A stretch of DNA of 64,000 nt from Bryum argenteum (lineage: Eukaryota; Streptophyta; Bryopsida; Bryales; Bryaceae), in NCBI GenBank assembly GCA_037043015.1, contig CM073325.1, forward strand, positions 17,339,001-17,403,000. The letters are read 5' to 3'. Positions 1 to 12,643 of the stretch are shown here, in pieces. The translations under genes and the position numbers were made by a program. Positions within the stretch are counted from its first letter, which is position 1. Every line of letters begins with the position of its first letter. The notes under the pieces were generated by a model that worked only from the letters and a program-made list of their open reading frames with translations, ran no database searches and was not told the origin of the DNA.

Positions 1-2883
1 TCAATTTTTTTTTTGATTGAGCATTTTTAATTTCTTTACTTTCCATACTCGTTCGCAGTAGTAACTTCTTGTTCCTCGATGACGAAACGAAAAATTAAAT
101 GAAATCTCACCTCTTTAGAAAAGGTGTCGCATCCAGGGAATGCTTAATGAGGAATGAGGAAAAGCTCAAATCCAAACGTCTTCGAAGAAAATCCCCAAAC
201 CTTGAAGAAGCATACCTTTGATGATATTACGAGAATTATTGCTGATTTCAAATTGGAAATTGCTTAGTTGCAATAAAGCTTCTTACTCCGAACAATTGCT
301 TTTTCCTACTTGAGAAGAACATCGTCCCTCTACTCTTTTGTCTTTAGTCATTGCTGTAATGCTCGAAAATACCAGAATGCCAAAAGGTCAGTTGAATACG
401 GTACCTTACTTTTAGGTTCTCATGGTACCTTACTTTTAGGTTTTGGGGCGCCGCCTCTCGTACCCTTCTTGATTTTTTTTAGTGGACCGTTCATTGATCA
501 ATTTGTGGGACTTAAGTGATCCATTCAGGTTGGTGAGAATAGAGGCCGCATCAATGTCAAAGAGGATGAAGGCGATCAGTTATATATTTTCCTCCACAAT
601 TGGTTTCCCCAAAACTACGATAGGCAAAATTACAAACTTCACCATATTGAATTAACTATGCAATTGATAAGAGTTTAAAAAGGGTGAATCTACCGAGGCA
701 ACACACACACACACACAACATCCATTGCTAATGTGTATCAATGTCCGAGATGACAAAAAAAAATTGACATAATTCTCTCAGTTAATTGTCCGAATCACGG
801 TCTCCGAATAGACGGGACAATTTATAAGATTATGTCAAATTGTAGTCAAATCAGCCATAGATATTCTTGTAGTGATAGAGAGGGGCTAGAGAGACAATTT
901 CCAAATACAAAAATGAGTTGAAGGGGCTTGTAAGGCAGGAAGTGATTTCGTTGGAAGAGGAATTTGTCGTGCTAGCAATATCATGCTGTAATATCATGGC
1001 GTAACCTCTTCCTGGTCACTAGGAGATGACATGGTGGTCTTGACTTAGGGGTACAATAGAGGTCATATGTATATGGCATGAGCATGCCTTTTCATTGAGA
1101 AGGCATTCGGGATAACTAGACCGAGAGTTGGTTGGCGAGTTCTCGGGCTTTCCAAAAGAAGCTACATGCATTTGATATATCAGCTTGAAAGTGTAGTTGG
1201 AGCGTCACACAAGACATGTGTTCATAGTTTAGGAGTGCTTCACATTAAAAATGAGAAGCCAAGAGAAAATACATTCCAGCCAATGGGAGGCCTAGGATTT
1301 GAGAAGAGGAGACAAAGAAATATCATTTCACACTTAACTTTTCAAGTCCAAGGGAGAAGAGGAGGGAAGAATAACACAAACCGTATCTTTCTCCTTTGTG
1401 GCAACCAAATTGCACAATGATTAGGGGCCCCCAAATTGTAATTAATAGGCATACCTCAATGAGATGGGCCTAACTAAAATTCCAGAGGGGCATTGGTCTT
1501 AAAAAACCTCCACCAATCATTTATAATATTTAAAGATCATCTTAGAAAAAACTAAACATTGCAGCCTTCATCCTTCTCTCACTTCACACTAACCCCAAAG
1601 GCCATGGCCTCCCAAACATTGGCCTCTCAAGTATGGGCTAGGGCCCAAGTGAAGTTTGGCATGAGGCTAAATGTATATGTTGCTCGAAAGACCATTTGAA
1701 CGCAACAGGACCTTCAGTAGGCTTCACGAATGCAAATCACATGCTGAACAATCATTAAGGATTCTGAGCAGCCACTGATTGGAGTCCCCTCATCAAATAA
1801 TGCAGCCTTCGAAGTCACTGTAAGCACTTCCCTAAGCAAAGTGCAATTATTCATCGCTCATAAGAACTAATCATGCATTTTCTAAAACCATCTACTCCAA
1901 AATATTCCCAATTCCATGGAGACCCACTTTTTGGGTACTGCTACGCACTTTCAAATGGTATAATACTTACTACCATAAAGTTCTTGAAAACTTCTGTATT
2001 GATATCTATCTATGATTGAAAAAATAAGGGTTCAATAATATTGCATGGTTTTACGACTTTTCTACACATTGTCTTTCTAGCTTACATTGAATGGTTCACA
2101 AAAGTATATATGTACAGAAAATTAGGTCCCTAAGTGAGCTTGCGGTATAATGTACTACAATATTATAACATATTCTCTACACCCGTCCAAGTGACATGCA
2201 AATTATCAGAGTCGCACCTCCATAATCATGAAAAGATTCATGATTCTTTATACAAAAAGGGTCATGTACACAATCAAATGTCCATGTTTTGGGAGGACTT
2301 TGGCATCTTTTAGCAATCTTTTGCATGTAAATCATACATAGTAGAAAACGACTGACTTACAGGTGTTTGTACGAGAACAACACTTCCTTTACAGTGCTTG
2401 AAGTAACGGTCACGCCATTTGACTTTCATTGTTGCAGTACTGAGTACATGTATTCCAATCATATGTGTTTATACATTGAATTTATATGCATGTGCATGAT
2501 ACATATATACCTACTCTTTGATACCTTGATCATCGAGTATATTTCAAAATATTGTATCATAGAAAGAAAAAAAAATGGACTGCAATTTCCTGTGAAATAT
2601 CAGCATCTTCTATATATTAAAAAGAAAAAGAAAAAAAAATAATAATAAAATAATCGAAGCAAAATTGAATTACTTGGGGACTACAGAAGTGAATCTAAGC
2701 TAGAAAAGAAAAAGTAGCTTTTATGAATAGGAGCTTCCAACATTTAGTGTACATGTTTGTATCAACGTATAGATGTTTTGTTTTTATACTATACTTGAAT
2801 TGGACATGAGGTCAACAGAGATAGATATGAACTCCGGTCCTTCTTTGAGGTCGGCGTGAATAGAGCGTCTGTTCGTCTTGACA
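1..2883. other. Intergenic, no gene recognised
   Basis: This stretch is AT-rich, with short open frames that show no recognisable domain or codon pattern. It holds a short CA repeat near 700-717 and A-rich tracts near 2570-2645. I see no conserved protein signal on either strand. It is probably old repeat DNA. Confidence 0.5.
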
Positions 2884-3107
2884 ATGAGTCGATGCCCACT
2901 GTACAAAGGTACATCGGTACAAGACTACTCACCCCTTTCTAGAATAGACAACACGAGGTCAACACATTCTGAGTCTGAATTAGGCATAGATGATCGTACA
3001 TTTGGGAGTTGCAAATCATATGAGTTAATCGACAAAATAGGTGAAGGGACGTACGGAGTTGTATGATGTGCAAGGAACAAGAAAACTTTCGAAAAGGTAG
3101 CCATTAA
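2884..3107 (+). pseudogene. CDK10/CDK11-like kinase fragment, first-exon relic
   Basis: The frame from the ATG at 2884 reads through a hydrophilic leader into FGSCKSYELIDKIGEGTYGVV. This is the start of a cyclin-dependent kinase domain with the glycine-rich loop GEGTYGVV, closest in feel to CDK10 or PITSLRE-type kinases. The next codon should be Tyr but is TGA at 3064. After it the frame continues CARNKKTFEKVAI, which matches the following kinase segment up to the VAIK lysine. The homology stops at 3104-3107, where a TTAA is followed by CCCCTAAAGG, a transposon-like terminus. No catalytic loop or later kinase exon follows within several kilobases. It is a dead fragment. The identification rests on family knowledge and not on a search. 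Confidence 0.7.
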
Positions 3108-3478
3108 CCCCTAAAGGAGAGTGCCCTCAAAATTGTCCTCGTTTGATATGGCAGTAAGAAGTGAAAATATGTGATTTTGTTATGGCATGTCCTTGTTTCG
3201 ATTTTGAGTACATTACCTTAGAACTCGAGTATTAACATTGAAACTCTGATATTCTTGATTGCAAAATTCATTAACCCCTAAAGATCCACGATGTTTTGGG
3301 AGTTTGAAATCCAACACTGACCACTATGTACTAGTGGGGTTACGTCAAATATTTTGGAATTTTTTGATAATTTCAACCGTAGGATCTTGAAGTAGACTAC
3401 CATCAGCAGTAGTGTGAAAATTTTCAACCGTTGGATCATCACTAGATGTGAGAATATAACATTTGAAGTTGACTGTAA
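3104..3478. mobile_element. TTAA/CCC element fragments
   Basis: Two termini of the form TTAACCCCTAAAG occur at 3104 and 3271. The segment 3271-3478 is related to the reverse complement of about 7440-7653: it shares the GTTTTGGGAG block, the two 'CAACCGT(A/T)GGATC' blocks and the TAACATT block. It is therefore a truncated copy of the same roughly 0.6-1 kb family. Confidence 0.6.
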
Positions 3479-3834
3479 ATATTATTTTTGGTCTTGACCG
3501 TAAAACCGAATCGGTGGTTGTGGGTGTTTAGTGGTTAAATACACTAATTGGTTAATAATTAAAAAGTTTCTCTGGTTATGATGGAGCTGACAATACAACA
3601 CAACATTCTCCAACTCCCTTTTTCTCACATAAAAAGGTGCAAGTACAAACTCATTACAAACCCTGGAAAGAAAAAGCAAGCCATGTTCAACAACAGTGAT
3701 AACGGACCCTTGCTTCAAGAATGGTCCTCCCAGGAATGTTCCAAATAATGGCCCTCCCATTCCATAAAGTGTTTCCATGCCATACATTCTTGCCATAGCA
3801 ACCTGACACTTTCACTTCTCAATGCCATATTATT

Positions 3835-3880
<46 letters not shown>

Positions 3881-5183
3881 AATTAATGTAGCCAATGCCA
3901 TTTTTAGCAATGCTGTTCTGTTGGTACTTTTTTAAAACAAAAGTGGAATACAGCTCAACCAATTGTATGGCGGAAGACTGTTGGGAAGTGCTTGAAACTG
4001 AGACGGAACCCTCATTTTTGCATGTACATCATGGCCCTTACTGGCAATTTTTTCACTCAATCAGTGGGAAAAGATTATCACTTTCTTTTGGGAAAATGGA
4101 AAATGAGGTCACTTTTTACGTCAGGATGGAGATGTGTTTCAATCGTATCATAGAAAAGTGTCCTGTAATGTGTTTCTTCCATGGACATGCAAGGTAGTAC
4201 CAATAAGGGTGAGCTTTGTAGGAGGTAATAGCTTTGGAGGTTGATTTTAAAGTAGTGAGGGTTAGTGTTGTATTAGGGCGCACTTGGCCTTGGTCGTATT
4301 TGGAGTTGAGCACATTTGGAGTTGAAGTGTGCCTAAACTTAATTTCTGAATTTTTTTAGTGGGCTGTGAAATTGGCCTTGCAATATATAGTCCATTAGCC
4401 CACTTGGAGGGCCCATGTTCAAAAGTGTGAATTGGGTCTTCCAAATGGGTCTAAGGGACTTTATATTAGGGCCAAGTTAGAGAGCCCATTTCCTAACCCT
4501 AGCAGTAATCAATGAGAGGGCTTAGATTGCCCAATTGGGCTCTCCAAGAGAAAAAGTATGTCTCCATTTCTTGAGGATTTTTTTTTTTTTTTTTTTATTA
4601 TTATTATTTTTTATTTTTTTTTTTATTTTTTTTTCGCCCATAACTTTCCCTCCAAAATGTTGTTATGTCACTCACCACATAAGCTATGGGAGGAAGAGGC
4701 CGACTCTCAATATAAAGCCTTTGAGCCCATTTGGATTCTCGCAATGAACAAGTTGACATGTAGAGCTTGTGGTCACATGACATGGGGAGCAGATGTCTTC
4801 AGAAGAGACAATTTTTCTGGTGAGGCAGTGATCATTGTTGATGTCGGAGACATTGTTGCTTCCTCAATGCGCATGCAATCAAACTTTGAAGAAAGTGGAA
4901 GTATTTGATAGCATCGAATTTGGTGCATAATTTGCTTTGGTGGTGCGGTAGTAAGTAATTTTAAAAGTCCAATATTTTTTCCACTTTTTTCCACATAGAA
5001 TGTTGCTAAAAATCTGAATAATCAGTGAATATCTTGTTTGGAGGCCCAAGAAAGAAAAGAAAAAAGAAAAGTAACAAAAAAAAAAGGAAAAAAAAAAAAA
5101 TCCTTATCGCCAATAAATCATTCTTGTTCGAATTGGAAGATAATCTCCTACATTATCACTGTCCTTGTGGAGTTGACAATTTT
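3479..5183. other. Intergenic, low-complexity tracts
   Basis: It holds a poly-T run of about 41 bases at 3836-3876 and a second T-rich tract at 4576-4635. Short open frames cover 3895-4197 and 4558-4908, but they show no recognisable domain, and one is largely poly-Phe read from the T tract. No gene is supported. Confidence 0.5.
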
Positions 5184-5767
5184 TTAACCCCTAACTTTCC
5201 TTAAAAGCCGAAACGGTCTTTTGATGTTTTGGGCAACCTTAGTTTCGTAGTAAAATGGATATTTTTGAGATATTTTTTGGAATTGTGTGAGTTACATTGC
5301 AAAGTAGGTGCGGCAAAAATTGCAAAGTCAAATTCCAATTTTTGAGTCTTTTAGGACGATCCTTGGGTTTGCGAGCGGAGATGGGGCAGCTCAAATAAGT
5401 AACTTTTTTGAATTTTTTTTTTGAAACATGTTCTTTACTAAATCACTACTCAAATTTCAAAGTGACTCAAGTCAAAAAGTTTACCAATTTTACAAGAGCA
5501 GCCTCCAAAAATCTCAAAACCAATCTTCGCAATGCCCAAAAAAACTTGGGAGACAAACTTTGAATGTTATAATCTCTCAAATGGTAAACATCCAACGGTC
5601 TATTTTTTGAACAGTAATCAAGCATATTCTAAGTACAAGATCTTACGGTTGGAAGTCTTAAAAAAGGAGAAGAAATTGGTCCACACCCCCACGAGTGCTT
5701 AGAGGTGGAGAATCGCAGTTTTGAGTTTTCAAGCTCCCAAAAAACACCAAGGAAATTTAGGGGTTAA
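5184..5767. mobile_element. TTAA-flanked non-autonomous element, 584 bp
   Basis: Both ends carry TTAA. The inner termini are CCCCTAACTTTCC on the left and, as reverse complement, CCCCTAAATTTCC on the right, a 12 of 13 match. The interior has no coding capacity. It shares the 'GCAAAAATTGCAAAGTCAAA' block with 6718-7653 and resembles 24382-25362. TTAA duplication with CCC termini is the hallmark of piggyBac-type transposons; the assignment is inferred from that alone. Confidence 0.65.
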
Positions 5768-6717
5768 CTTGAGGCCCTTTGAAACTCAAAAAGTGATTTG
5801 GTGATGAACATATTTCAATAATAAAAAATAAAAAATACAAGTTTTTTTCTGCATGTCAAGGGGTGTGAAAACTAAAATTTGCAGTGAAAACTCAAAATCT
5901 ACTACCCTTATCTAAATCTAGAGTGTATCTCAGTGTGAAAACTAAAATTTGCTGTAAAAACTCAAAATCTACTACCGTAGCCTACTAGCAGCTTCGTTCA
6001 TAAATAAATAGAAAAACAGAAGTCGAATTTTTTTGGAAATTACACTTGGAGGCTGCCGAAACAAAGAGTTATTACAATATAAGAATTCCGAAATATTCAA
6101 AATAAAGGAGCAGCCACCCGTCTTTAAATGAAAGGAGCAGCCACTAGTCTTTAATGCATACTGTACAAAGCGCCCATGAAAAATGAATAGTATTCTGGAT
6201 GAAAATTGAACTTATGAATATTTATTTTCCAAAAAAATCGATTTAAAAAAAATTCATTTTGGAGGTGTCGAACATCATTTTTTCAAAATAATTAAATATT
6301 CGACGGGGCATGGTCGAAGCTGCTAGTAGGCTACTGTACCCATATCTAAATCTAGAGTGTATCTCATTCTTACAGAGAAAGGCCAACTTATGTGATGAGA
6401 CACATAATTGATGCTTTGCATGTATGTGAATGTGATGCTCTTGATAACACCCAAGTTGATCTTACTCTTGGTAGATAAAGCACTAATTAACCCTTAGAGG
6501 TCCTTATGAGCCTCTCAGGCTCTTTCCAAAACTTTTGGTGGGCTTCTTTACATCACAAGTGAATAGAATATTCTCGCATAGGAGCCATTTTGGTCGGGAC
6601 CACCTGCTCCATCAAATCCAATAATAGTCACTTCGATTGTTGTTGTATCGATTTTGTAATTGCCATCCTAGCTCATGCTCGCGCTCATGCCCGATTGCGG
6701 CAATCCCCATCTCCATT
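5768..6717. other. Intergenic with repeats; lone TTAA-CCC terminus at 6487
   Basis: A short direct repeat near 5865-5975 contains 'GTGAAAACTAAAATTTGC' and 'CTCAAAATCTACTACC' twice. A single terminus, TTAACCCTTAGAGGTCC, lies at 6487 without a clear partner before the next element. No coding signal is seen. Confidence 0.45.
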
Positions 6718-7653
6718 TTTACCCCTAAACGACCAAGGCCTCCGATTTGGCTGTTTTTCTATTTCGGGCAGCCTAGATGAAGGGGTTAGAATCAATATTT
6801 TTGCCTAAGATTTTTATTGGATGTTCCCTATACTACAAGGTGTATGTGGGAAAAATTGCAAAGTCAAACTCCACATTTGGAGTCTTAAAACGCAAATTTT
6901 CGTTTCCAGCTTTGGGGCGGGCAGAAAAAAACTTTTTATTTTAAACTATTTTTTGAGATTTTTTTAAAAATTTCTTTTCTTGACTGATTTCCTACTTAGG
7001 TTTCCAAGTGACCCAAGTCAAAACTTTTACTAATTCTACAAGGGCACCCTTCAAAAAATTACAAGAACTAGATCCAAAGTTTCTGTAATATTACAATTTT
7101 TTCTTTCGAAATTTGCTAAAATTTGAGATTTAGGAATTTTTTGAATTTCTTTTTTCTCAAAATTCACAAACTCATGAAGGCACCTACTCACCATTCATTT
7201 TCCCCCTAAACCAAATACGACAAATGTGGTGCATGTTTTACCGAATTCTTGATTTCTACCTTCTTCTAGTAAATAAATTGCATGAAGGTTCAAAAAACCA
7301 AATGAGTGTCTAAAATTTTGCATGGTAATGCTCAACTTAGTTACCTACATGGAAAAAAATATAAGCAAGATGTTTGAGGTATTAAGCATCACAATATCGT
7401 TTGCACAAAGTAGACTATGTCTGTTGAAAAAAAGTTTGCATCAACTTTGAATGTTATGATCTTGGAAATGGAAAAGATCCAACGGTTGAAATTTTAAACA
7501 CTATTGCTCATGATAGTTATCTTTAAGATCCTACGGTTAATAGTTTCAAAAAATTGTGAAAAAAATTCTCATACACCAAAGTTTACAAGGTGGTATGAAA
7601 TCACAGTTTTGGAGTTTGGAGCTCTCAAAACACCATGGTCGTTTAGGGGTTAA
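6718..7653. mobile_element. TTAA-type non-autonomous element, 936 bp
   Basis: The left end is TTTA (a probable mutated TTAA) followed by CCCCTAAACGACCAAGG. The right end reads, in reverse complement, CCCCTAAACGACCATGG followed by TTAA. The terminal repeats match at 16 of 17 positions. The interior lacks a transposase and is homologous to the 584-bp element at 5184 and to truncated copies at 3271 and 19882. Confidence 0.65.
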
Positions 7654-8799
7654 TCGCCATTCTCCGTCTGGTTTTGAAGGAGCCAACCTCCTTTTCAATT
7701 ACCGGTGTCGGAAAGTATTTGTATTTTCAGGTCCGGGGAGGAAGACCGTTTCTTTGGACTTTTGTGCAACGGTCATGGCAAATACAAACATTGAAACGGT
7801 TGTCTATTGGGTTCACGATCGTCGCGAATAATACCGTACATGATTTTTAGTGAGTTTGAGAATTGGTTGCGCACTTGTCAAGGACAAGGTGATTCCGTTG
7901 TCATTAAGTGTTTCCGCTTACTTGATGAAACCTACCTGCTTTTTCTCCCGCTTCCCAGGGGTGTAGTACTTCTTGAAAATCTTGGACTTAGATATTTCAT
8001 ATTTTTGTTTAGAAAAAACATCGTTGCTTTGTTGCGTTGGAAGGAACGAAAAAGTGAAGGAGATAGGAGTGGATTCTCTGATTCTATAAACAACTACATT
8101 TGCAAAATCTGGTGGCATGACGGTCACTCATATTAAGCGCTTCATCAACGTGCACAACTCAGAGGTATACAAGCGATGGAGCAATTTGGTTAGTTTTCTT
8201 TCTTTCCAACTTTCTCACTTGATAGGTGAAGAATCCGTCGAAGGGCTTTCTCTTAATGAGAAGTCACTCCTATTTGATAGCAATCGAAATCCTTGAAAAC
8301 GATTTGGTATTTCAGGGTTTTGAGACTTCACGACTAAATCGACTAATCGAGATTTACAAGTTTAAAATTGTTGTACGATAATTTCATTAGGTGAGTCGCA
8401 CACTCGAATTTTATCGAACTAGTCAATTCACTTGAATTAATCGAATTGAGCATTTTACTTGTAGAGTTGATTCCTAACCCTAATTCATTCCAAGGCTTGG
8501 GCGAGTGAATGTTTAGAGGTCCATGAAGCAGGACCTCAATTGTTACCAACGTTGTGAACCAGAACCTCAATTTTTGTGTCTGGTCGTACACTTCATCGCC
8601 TGGTTCGAAGGAGGCCTCCTCATCGAGCTCGCACGCTGTTCCGCAACTGCCACTGCTCTATATTTGTAGCTCTCTGATTCTGGGCTGCCCGCCCCGGGTG
8701 GAACGACCTTCATGGGTTAAGTAAAGGACAACTCTTCTTTTTTGTGAAATTCAATGTCGCGAATCCTAACAGTTGTACATTGTGAAAAATAGACATCAC
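7654..8799. other. Intergenic, nothing recognised
   Basis: There are open frames of 60-110 codons on both strands here (for example 7807-8136 +), but no domain, motif or splice-consistent continuation that I can recognise. Confidence 0.45.
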
Positions 8800-9045
8800 T
8801 AGCCTTTGCATTGGTGGTTGGGGCTCATGGCTCCCAATGAGGAGGTCGTGGGTTCTATTCCCCATGCCGGCGTGGTGCTCACCACCATAGTTCACTCAAC
8901 TATGGTGGGGTCCTTGGACCTTGTTGTATGGGTACCTCAAAGCCCTTTGGGGGATACTATGTCAACTATCTATAAGACACTACTAAGTAGTTTAAAACTA
9001 GCATAGTTATAGTGTTCAACCTCGGAAGGGGGAAGTAGTATTGTC
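8800..9045 (+). mobile_element. tRNA-derived SINE copy
   Basis: The head reads like a Pol III internal promoter. An A-box-like TTGCATTGGTGG is followed about 30 bases later by GGTTCTATTCC, one change from the B-box consensus GGTTCRANTCC. A second copy with the same order lies at 20260-20865 and shares the body blocks (GGGGTCCTT, GTACCTCAAA, CCCTTTGGGG, ACTAGCATAG). Two separated copies that both start at the tRNA-like head support a SINE. The tail is not a clean A run and the exact 3' end is uncertain. Confidence 0.6.
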
Positions 9046-10117
9046 CCAATTTCCCCTTGTCCAGTGGGCATCACGTTATTAGCATTACGGACCAACACTT
9101 CATCCACACCGACCCCTTCGAAAGGGACCAGTGTTTCTTTCTATCTACATTGTGAATTGTGATAGTTGGTATATCATTCGATGGATTTCAACAAAGTGAA
9201 CCCGAGTACCATCCAATTGTGGCTCATAGCACAGTAGTTGGTACACCAACTGTAGCTAAACCCAAATTAGCACGGAGCACAATTATAAAGCAACAAAACA
9301 CACATGTAAACAAGGATCACCGAAAAGCGAAAGCTAAACGTGATTAGGTATCCCACGTCTTGAGCGGGGCAGACGTGGCTCCCACAATGAACAATCGGGC
9401 GGGACCCAGCGACCGTCGGTCGCGCACGCGCGTTGAAACAGGTCATAGGGACCCAGCAAGCAAGGCTAGGGACCCAGTAGCGACCCCAATCAAGAGGGAG
9501 GGTCAGTGTTGGAAGCTCTGTATTCTTGAGTGCGAGGCACGAAGTGTATGTGTGGCTCCGGAGCTTCACGGCAACAACCCTCTTTCACTTGCCTACAAAA
9601 ATCGAGCTCTGCATTCCATTCCATTTCATTGCTCATCATCACTGACCAGTAGTCAACCAATTCGTCTCTCAGATCCTCATTCCCTGCGATTTATCGAATC
9701 CGGAGCTGCGACTCCTTTCTTGACCTACTCCGGGGTTTGCCGCGTCCCTACATTGCGGTGCCACATTGCATTGACTCTCCATTTTAATCGAGACTAGATA
9801 GAGAATGTAGGTTGCGATCATGAGATGATTGCTGAGCTGATTTCGAGCAGATCTAGAATTAGGTCTTGGTGAGGACGAGCTACATTGTGGAGCAGATTGG
9901 GATGAGGAGAGGCTGGATGTGCTAGATCTGTGGTCATACGAGCAGTATGAGCAGTTTTGTTCCGCGCAGTCTGAATTCGGCTTGGCCAGCACAGTTTTGT
10001 TTGTGCTCTATTTTTTGCGTGGAGATTAGTACGTCAAATATCGGCGGTAGTAGGTTTCCGTTGAATTGAGGATTTTTTAGTGCCGGGAGAAGATCCAGAT
10101 TTTGCGTTTTTTTAAAG
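9046..10117. other. Upstream region of the epimerase gene
   Basis: The segment becomes more GC-balanced from about 9350 onwards, and the last several hundred bases probably include the promoter and 5' untranslated leader of the downstream epimerase. No specific promoter element is convincing by eye. Confidence 0.35.
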
Positions 10118-12643
10118 ATGACGATCAACGGAGGCTTGAGTCCTGAGAGATGCATATTGGTGACGGGCGGGGCGGGGTACATTGGTACTCACACGTCGCT
10201 GCAGCTGTTGCTGGATGGATACAAAGTCGTCATTATGGACAACCTTGTCAATTCATGCAAAGAAGCTGTTCGTAGAGTTGTGGATCTGGCTGGCAAGCAA
10301 GGAAAGAACCTTGTATTTCACGAGGTCAGTAGCTCAATGTCTCTTTCTTTCCATTTTTTTGTCTCCATTTTTCTGTACTCGATGTTATGCTTGTGTTGGA
10401 AGTTCTTTTCTTCCATTGACAGTCTCAGAAGCTATTTGTCAGCATGTTCCTTTTCGAGAGTCAGTTGCAGGACTACCTCACTAATTTACGAGTTGCCTAT
10501 GTGATTCTGCTTCACAACGTATGTTATCAGAAAATTGAATGTTAAGGTGAACGCTATAGTTTTTACTACGCAAATGAAATTCTGAACATTCAGCGAGAAG
10601 TTTGACTTCGTTCTTGACCAGTGTCCGTTCCAGTCAGTAAGATTGAGATAAAATGTTTGGGATTCTTTACCGTTATTAAAGCAGACGTGCTTATTAGTGA
10701 AACCAGTAATTTTGAAGTTATGGTCGTGCAGAGGGATCTTTGCGACAAGGCAGCCATTGAAGCAGTTTTCGATATCCACCGGTATGCTGCTATACTGATT
10801 GTGATCATATTAGTGCTACATTGTCCCCTCGCCCCCTACATCCAATTTTCTCCATGAGTGTGTCGAACTTTCCTAGTCTTGACCAGTTAATTGATTGTAT
10901 GCAGAGTTGATGCTGTCATCCACTTTGCGGGATTGAAGGCAGTAGGAGAAAGCTGTGCAAAACCTCTGCCTTACTACATCAACAACATCCTGGGAACTCT
11001 GAATCTTTTGGATGTTATGAACACTCGTAATTGCAAGAAGGTAGGATATGCAAGAATCATTCTTCAAGAGTGTTTTTGATTTCTTACCTCATCTATGGGA
11101 GTTCCGCTTCTAATTCTTCATGTGTGATCGGGTTTGAGGTTACGTATCAAATGGTTCGTCTCTTTTTATGGAAGGTAGCTGATAGAAGTGCACTTTTTCT
11201 TCCGTTAGAGCTTCCTCCTTTAGTCTATTTTATACAGATCTCCGAAGGGAACATGTGAGCAAGATTATTCGACGTTTTTATTCACTTCCCTTCTTTGCTT
11301 TTGCAGTTCGTATTCTCATCTTCTGCTACCGTCTATGGACAACCTGAGAAAGTCCCGGTGACGGAGGAATCTACCCTTTACGTTTTGAATCCGTATGGCC
11401 GCACGAAGGTGAGTTCAGAGTTGGTTGTGCAACTAAGTTCACACCTAGAAGTGGTTGTCATGTTCACATCTGGACTACTCATAGTCGGTTCCCGATGGAT
11501 TTAGTTACACTCTTGCGCATACTTAGGCTATGGATGTGGGCTCCCTGCAGCTTCAAGTTGAAGAGATGATGCGTGATATCACCCAAGCTGATTCAGAATG
11601 GAGGACCATAGTGTTGCGCTACTTCAACCCCGTGGGAGCTCATCCTAGTGGCCGTCTTGGAGAAGACCCCCAAGGCTTTCCGAACAATTTGATGCCTTTT
11701 GTGCAACAGGTGGCTGTGGGCAGGAGAAAAGAGTTGACGGTGTTTGGAAGTGATTACAACACAAAGGACGGCACAGGAGTAAGTTTCTCTTTTACTTCCA
11801 TTTTTACAGTCGTTGAATAGCGTAGTGATCCTTCAAAACTCTCAAGAGAGTGATATATATCTTCGATCTAATCATAGAATATGGGTTCTGTAGGTTCGTG
11901 ATTACATTCACGTACAGGACCTTGCAACTGGTCACAGTGCCGCCCTTCACAAATTGTTCACGACGCCTGATATAGGTGCGGACTTTTTGCCTACTTTCAC
12001 TTATCCCCAGACGTACTTGTCCTTTACCTTCACCTGACAACAATATGGGACATACAGGATGTACTGCGTACAACCTGGGAACAGGGAAAGGAACTTCAGT
12101 GCTAGAAATAGTTGCTGCTTTCGAGAAGGCTGCGGGACTGGTAAATGTCTTCTCGATTCTAGCACTTCTTTTGGAAAGCCTTTCTTATCATGCAACTCAT
12201 CCCTAGTACCACAATAAACCCTAAAGCTAATCTGGCTGGTTGCAACAGAAAATACCGTTGCGAATGACTGACCGAAGACCTGGAGATTGCAGTACAGTTT
12301 ATTGTACTCCAGATAAAGCAAGGAAAGAACTCAACTGGACGTAAGCTCACCAATCCTTCACCCTTTGGCACATTCGTATCGTGCCATTTTTTTACTTGAT
12401 TGAGGCGCATGCCACATTCTGTGGTGACCTGGTGAATTAGTATTACATTTAACTGCTTCAAATGCTTCTATTTATGTCTTGATGAAATATTGCAGAGCAA
12501 AATACGGGATCGACGAGATGTGTCGAGACCAGTGGAAATGGGCAAGCAACAATCCGAATGGTTATCGATCAGAGCAGTCTCTTGATTCCAAACCCATTGC
12601 AAATGGCAACCACGCAGTCGCCGCCACCAAAGAGACTGCCTAA
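10118..12643 (+). CDS. UGE: UDP-glucose 4-epimerase, nine exons
   Basis: Exons are 10118-10324, 10732-10781, 10905-11040, 11307-11408, 11551-11778, 11894-11975, 12058-12140, 12249-12340 and 12496-12643. All introns are GT-AG, every phase joins, and the product is 375 residues, near the usual 340-350 plus a short C-terminal extension. The enzyme interconverts UDP-glucose and UDP-galactose in the cytosol, feeding galactose into cell walls and glycolipids. It is an extended short-chain dehydrogenase. The NAD-binding TGGAGYIG lies at residues 16-23, SSSATVYG at 135-142, and the catalytic pair Tyr161 and Lys165 in NPYGRTK. Further family motifs are [37 protein letters not shown] and [13 protein letters not shown]. 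The C-terminal tail after WASNNPNGY is not conserved family sequence. The start is the first ATG before the Rossmann fold. I am confident of the family; the plant UGE isoform is not resolvable. Confidence 0.96.

Noticed and set aside
4535..4908. Possible small protein with Phe-rich start and a Cys-containing tail
   Set aside because: The start is poly-T translation, and the later part (CRACGHMTWG) is too short and matches no family I know.
8806..9006. 66-codon open frame
   Set aside because: It lies wholly inside the tRNA-derived SINE; such frames are typical by-products of the tRNA-like head.
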